Origin: Phoebastria nigripes
Taxonomy: Eukaryota; Chordata; Aves; Procellariiformes; Diomedeidae
Direction of reading: 5' to 3'
DNA: 64,000 nucleotides
Assembly (NCBI GenBank): GCA_035582835.1
Contig: JAYKAV010000112.1
Span: forward strand, 3,812,391-3,876,390
The translations under genes and the position numbers were made by a program. How positions within the stretch are numbered: position 1 is the stretch's first letter; each line of letters begins with the position of its first letter. Of the stretch, positions 60,115-64,000 are shown piece by piece. The notes beneath the pieces are model-generated. The model did not search any database. It was given only the letters and a program-made list of their open reading frames with translations, and was not told the origin of the DNA.

Positions 60115-60329
60115 CTCTGTTTTCCTTGGCCAGGTTGTCAGCCATCTCCCAGTAGTCATAGCTGTGCAGGATGCTGTTGGTGATGCTGACGTGGTTGGCG
60201 GCCATCTGATGAATGCGCTGCGGGATGTTGATGATAGGAGATGGGGAAGGGGCCCCTGTGCTCCCCTGGGATCCTACAGAGCTGACTGGAGAAGGGCTAG
60301 GGGACATGGGTGATGGAGTTCCTGTGCTC
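60115..60329 (-). CDS. AFF3: AFF3 penultimate coding exon (start of C-terminal homology domain)
   Basis: The acceptor TGTTTCCAG|GAGC and donor AACAGAG|GTGAGT bound 215 nt. The product begins [20 protein letters not shown], a Ser/Pro-rich linker, and continues with [20 protein letters not shown] and [16 protein letters not shown]. The second part is the helical CHD of the AF4/FMR2 family; [10 protein letters not shown] is a family hallmark and the [12 protein letters not shown] block is specific to the AFF3-like members. The exon starts with the last base of a Lys codon and ends with the first base of the split codon completed in the last exon. Confidence 0.97.
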
Positions 60330-60468
60330 CTGGAAACAGATGTTAATGCAGTTACTTAAAAGGGTGCTGGGATTAAAAACATGAGAGTATCAGAACATGC
60401 TGCAGGTAAGAAAATATAATTTCTGACTGCCAATCTGATGTAAGTTTCTGTGCGACCTGTGAACTTAC
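60330..60468 (-). other. AFF3 intron (139 bp)
   Basis: A short intron with donor GGAAA|GTAAGT and acceptor TTTCCAG, unusually small beside its neighbours. Confidence 0.9.
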
Positions 60469-60518
60469 TTTCCACTTGCACCCCAAGGAGATGGGTTCTG
60501 CGCAGCTTTTGATGAATT
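60469..60518 (-). CDS. AFF3: AFF3 third-from-last coding exon (50 nt)
   Basis: The acceptor CCCTTTACAG|AATTC and donor GTGGAAA|GTAAGT enclose 50 nt, too short to stand out as an open frame. It reads NSSKAAQNPSPWGASGK, the final Lys being completed by the next exon, and joins to [10 protein letters not shown]. The NSSKAAQ.PSPWGASGK string agrees with vertebrate AFF3. The phase is consistent on both sides: 50 + 215 + 122 nt give exactly 129 codons including the stop. It begins on a codon boundary. Confidence 0.88.
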
Positions 60519-63500
60519 CTGTAAAGGGAAAAATAATTCACAATGCATATAATTTATATAAGACTATGAAATGAAGAACATTAAACAGTGTAAAAGTAAA
60601 GAAATGTAAACAAAAAACTGTGCAGATAGAAGTATTCAAGTCTCATGATGCAATAAACCCACTCAGCCTAGTTTGGTGTTGTGATGAAGCAGTGCTGCAG
60701 CACAGACTCAAATCACAGTCTATTAAACATCCTGGGATGGGCGCTGGTTAGGAAAACGTGTGAGTTGAAACTGAAACTTTTCACAGAAATCCTGGGAGTT
60801 CAGAAGAAAGTGCTGCCAGGACTCTTGTGAGGTTTAGGCTGGAATTTCTTGTGATACAGAAAACCAGAAGGGTTTCCTCCCATTCTCCTGCCCCCAAAGG
60901 CTAATGTCATTCTCCTAGGACCTGCGAGACTGTGCAAGTCTGCTCAGCCTGGCTGACCACAGGGATGTGAATCTGAGGCTCCCTCAGCTCAGGTGGGTGT
61001 TTTAACCACCAGGCTCAAGAATCTCTCTCACAATTGCCCCTCTTGGAGCTGTTCCCCTTGGTCTGAATATGGCAGCATTCACAGGGCCAGAGAGACTGCC
61101 CTTGTAGACTGGTGGTTTTTCTAGCTGAAGGGTTCCCCAGACCCCCCCCAGAAGGAGACATTGGATCATTTAGTGTGATCTCTTGTATACCTTTAGTCAT
61201 TAAGACTCTCACTGGTATATTGTACTTAGGCTGAAGAATTCCATTGCTTGAGGAGAAACTACCTTGTACAAGCACTACGTTTACAGAGCAGGAGAAATTC
61301 AGGTGTCCGCAATAATGGAAACTGAATAGCTAAAATGATTCTAGTAATTAATCTACAAGATCTGGTGGGAATTTACTGGCAGGTTCCTGCCCATTTGACC
61401 TGTGAAAAACTCCTCCTCTCTCCCAAATGCAGTGACTGATTTAATCCTGGGCCTGCAAGAAAGAAGGATGTAAAAACCAGAAGTCTAAGAAACAAAACTT
61501 TTCTGGTCCATCCCATCCACAGCCTCATATTCAGCAATGGCCAGTTTCTAATTCTTCAGAGGAAAGTGACCTCCTCGCATGCTCCACTGAAACCATACAT
61601 CCAGATAATTGTGTGCTGGAGAACAACCCTCCCTTCTTGACAACCACGAGAGACCAAGGAAAGTCCTGCAGCTCGAGATCTATTTCCAGATATTGTTTAA
61701 ATGCAGGGCTGCAGGTGTTGCAAGCTGCAGGAGTTACAAGCGTTACCAGCAGTACAAAACCTCTTGGCCTCCCATGGCTTAGGAAGGAAAAATAATAAAC
61801 AAGGGGCTTCGGAGCTTCACGGATTTCAAGGCCAGGAGTAATCCCCCAGGACACTCAATCTGCAATTTCCCTTTTCCACCAATCATGGAACTTTTACCAG
61901 AAGCTAAATTATTTTTAAATTTTATTTTATTTTTTTAAAAAAGGATAGCTAGTCATATAGAAATCCTACAACACTATTTATCCTTCTTGTTCTCCTGCGT
62001 CCCTTGTCTAATATCTAGCAGGCCTCACAGTTAGGAAAACAGATTCTGTTTCAGAGTTTCAAGACTTAATTTTCTTAACTTCAGTGCTAGCTCTTGGATT
62101 TTGTTGGTCCAGTGCCAGCAAAACTGCATGTCACCTGGTATTATCAGCTCTGTTTCCATATACACAAGGATCCCATCCTCTTTTAACCTGTTCTGCAGTA
62201 AGCTAGACATACCTCCCGAGCCTCTCTTCAAAAAGTTTGTTTTTTGTGTCCTCTGAACTGCCTCTTGTGTTCCCACATCTTTCATGCGCACACCAACACT
62301 GGCTGTATTTTAGCAGTGATCACATCAGTGCTGTGTGTGCCCTGGCATTCTTCCTGCATTTTGACACTGGGCCTTCTACATCCCAGGGAAGTAGGGAAAA
62401 ATAAGCTTTGGAGTGTCCCACAGGGGGTTCTTCCTTCAATGGGTTTTCTTTTTTTTTGGCAGGAAGGGCTAAGGTGTGAAAGATAAAAAATGAAAAGTTC
62501 TCATTTACCATCCTAAACAGAACCAACCTGGGAATCCTTGGCATTTGCTCCTCTTACAGAATAGTTTCTTTTTTTTTTTCCTTTTCTTTTCTGATCTGTC
62601 TCAGAAATACTAGCCTTCATCTTTCTAGTGTAATGGAAACTGAGTACATGTTATTTACTTACAGAGTTGGAGGCAGGAAAATATGAAAATTGAAGTGGAG
62701 TCAAGGATACTTCTGCTGTAAATGTGACCAGCCTCTGCCTTAGTGTGCAACTTCCCACACCTTTTTTCTCATGTTTTAGGTATATTACTCCAGCCTCCTC
62801 TCCGTTCTGCACCAGAAAGGTGGGGGTAAGGATTCTAAAGAGTGTCTTGTTGTAAGGGACCATCTCTTATCCCACTTTGCTTACTGCTACCCATTCTCCT
62901 GGTTTCTTTGTGGTCTCAAATGTGTCTGGCCCCTGAGTATCTGTGGCTTCTTTTTAATTCTCTGCTGCATTAATTTTCTTTATAATGGAAATAAAATACT
63001 TAAAAGGAGATTTAAATAATCATTTTTTCTTTTCTAAAAGAAAAGTGTGTCTAATCTTCCCTGCAAATGTGTGTGACAAGGTTTAAAATCTTTGACTGAT
63101 AATATATGTGGAAGTTCTTAATGCAGTCAGCATTTCACGTCACTTGCTTTTGAAAGCTTTTAGATACCAAATATGAAATGAGTGGAGAATTGGCTTGTTT
63201 TCCACTGAAAATTACAGCAAATGGATTTTTTTTCCATTTTTACTTTCAAAGGTGAGAATACTTTCTAATGTGAAACTATGCTATCATATCAGCAGGAGCT
63301 CTGCAAAAAACAAGCTCATCTTGGCTATAGCAGAGTATAAGTCCATTTTATGTTTGCTGTGAAACAGTTTCTGTCTGCTAGTAGGAGACATTTTACATGG
63401 TTGAGAGCCTGACCAGCCTGCTCTTAATGCAGGTATTCTCTGAACTGGTAAAGAAAAATAAAGTGCTGTAATAGGTGCATATTTCTTTCCCCTCAAATCA

Positions 63501-64000
63501 AGTCATTGTTAGAGAAACATAATGTGTTGAATTATATATTGCTAAATTTTTAGAAGCAATTACAGTGACTTCAATTTCAGTTTGACAACAACGGATCTCT
63601 CAATTTCCTTCACTGTCTTCATGTGTTCAGAATCTNGTCATGAGCATTTGTGCTTGTATTTGAATTTTTTAATTAACAAAATGTGAAAGGATGGATGTTT
63701 TTCATTTCAAGGTACCTCCCTCTGCAAAAAAAACCCAACAGATGAGCCCTGTGTTGAAAGACAAATGGCTGTTCAGGTCCCCCAAAAGAGTTTGTCTTAA
63801 AGCTTGTACTTTGTAAAGCTTGTACATATGTACTTGTATGCACATATTATTTTTTTAATTGGAAAGATAAAGGCTAGTTTTGTGTTTGGAGATGAAATGC
63901 TGGATGGACTGACTGCTAGGTGAGCTCCACCTGAAAGGTTTTGTTCCTGAGATACTTCTCAGAGAAAGGTTGCCTGTCAAATAAAATATATTAAAATACT
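60519..64000 (-). other. AFF3 intron (partial), no further exon seen
   Basis: Intronic sequence running off the window. I searched the minus strand for more of the AFF3 CHD and upstream linker and found none. T-rich runs occur near 61914-61938 and 62568-62592; N at 63637. AFF3 introns are large in other vertebrates, so this is expected. Confidence 0.75.

Noticed and set aside
61015..62863. Minus-strand frames at 61015-61275 and 62651-62863 as possible AFF3 exons
   Set aside because: Sequences do not match the AFF3 region expected upstream of the CHD and lack paired acceptor and donor sites in phase.
1..64000. CRISPR arrays, bacterial operons, tRNA or rRNA genes
   Set aside because: None seen. 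The tRNA-Ser-like stretch at 38733 is only the complement of a tRNA 3' end, not a tRNA gene. The window is eukaryotic throughout.

Overview
This is a vertebrate nuclear window, almost certainly from a bird. Evidence: split genes with GT-AG introns, CpG-island promoters, AT-rich non-coding DNA, several 5'-truncated CR1 LINEs whose 3' ends carry the avian/sauropsid ATTCTATG-type tail, degraded L3-type, L2-type and MIR-type repeats, and one endogenous-retrovirus LTR. Another archosaur or a turtle cannot be fully excluded from sequence alone.

Left part (1 to about 27.3 kb, minus strand): the 5' half of REV1, the translesion DNA polymerase and scaffold protein. Five coding exons can be joined in frame (13012-13068, 12050-12182, 10081-10249, 3644-3793, 797-1509; 1222 nt, 407 complete codons). 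They encode the N-terminus, the BRCT domain and the linker up to just before the catalytic domain. The polymerase domain and C-terminus lie beyond the low-coordinate edge. A non-coding first exon is inferred in a CpG island at 26.4-28.2 kb, with its splice donor at 27104/27103 and a 14-kb first intron. A 307-base assembly gap (27345-27651) covers the probable transcription start.

Middle (28.2-54.9 kb): a long intergenic region with no recognisable protein-coding gene. It holds a second CpG island (31.5-32.1 kb), an ERV 5' LTR with an adjoining primer-binding site that matches tRNA-Ser (37.6-38.75 kb), and old repeats: CR1-L3-like pieces in both orientations, an L2-like reverse-transcriptase piece, MIR-like pieces and a longer CR1 copy at 51.1-52.0 kb.

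Right part (about 54.9-64 kb, minus strand): the 3' end of AFF3 (AF4/FMR2 family). Three exons (60469-60518, 60115-60329, 58627-58748) join in frame to give the last 128 residues and the stop codon. They carry the family's C-terminal homology domain. A 3' UTR runs on from there; the first AATAAA found by eye on that strand is at 54957-54962. REV1 and AFF3 are tandem neighbours on the same strand, AFF3 upstream, as in other amniotes.

I see no undescribed gene system. The most interesting points are: two short upstream reading frames in the inferred REV1 leader, one of which ends on an AUGA overlap with the REV1 start; two G-quadruplex motifs around the promoter of REV1, a protein needed to replicate such motifs; the tRNA-Ser-type primer site; the orphan CpG island; and candidate conserved elements near the AFF3 3' end. 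Splice sites and matches were read by eye.
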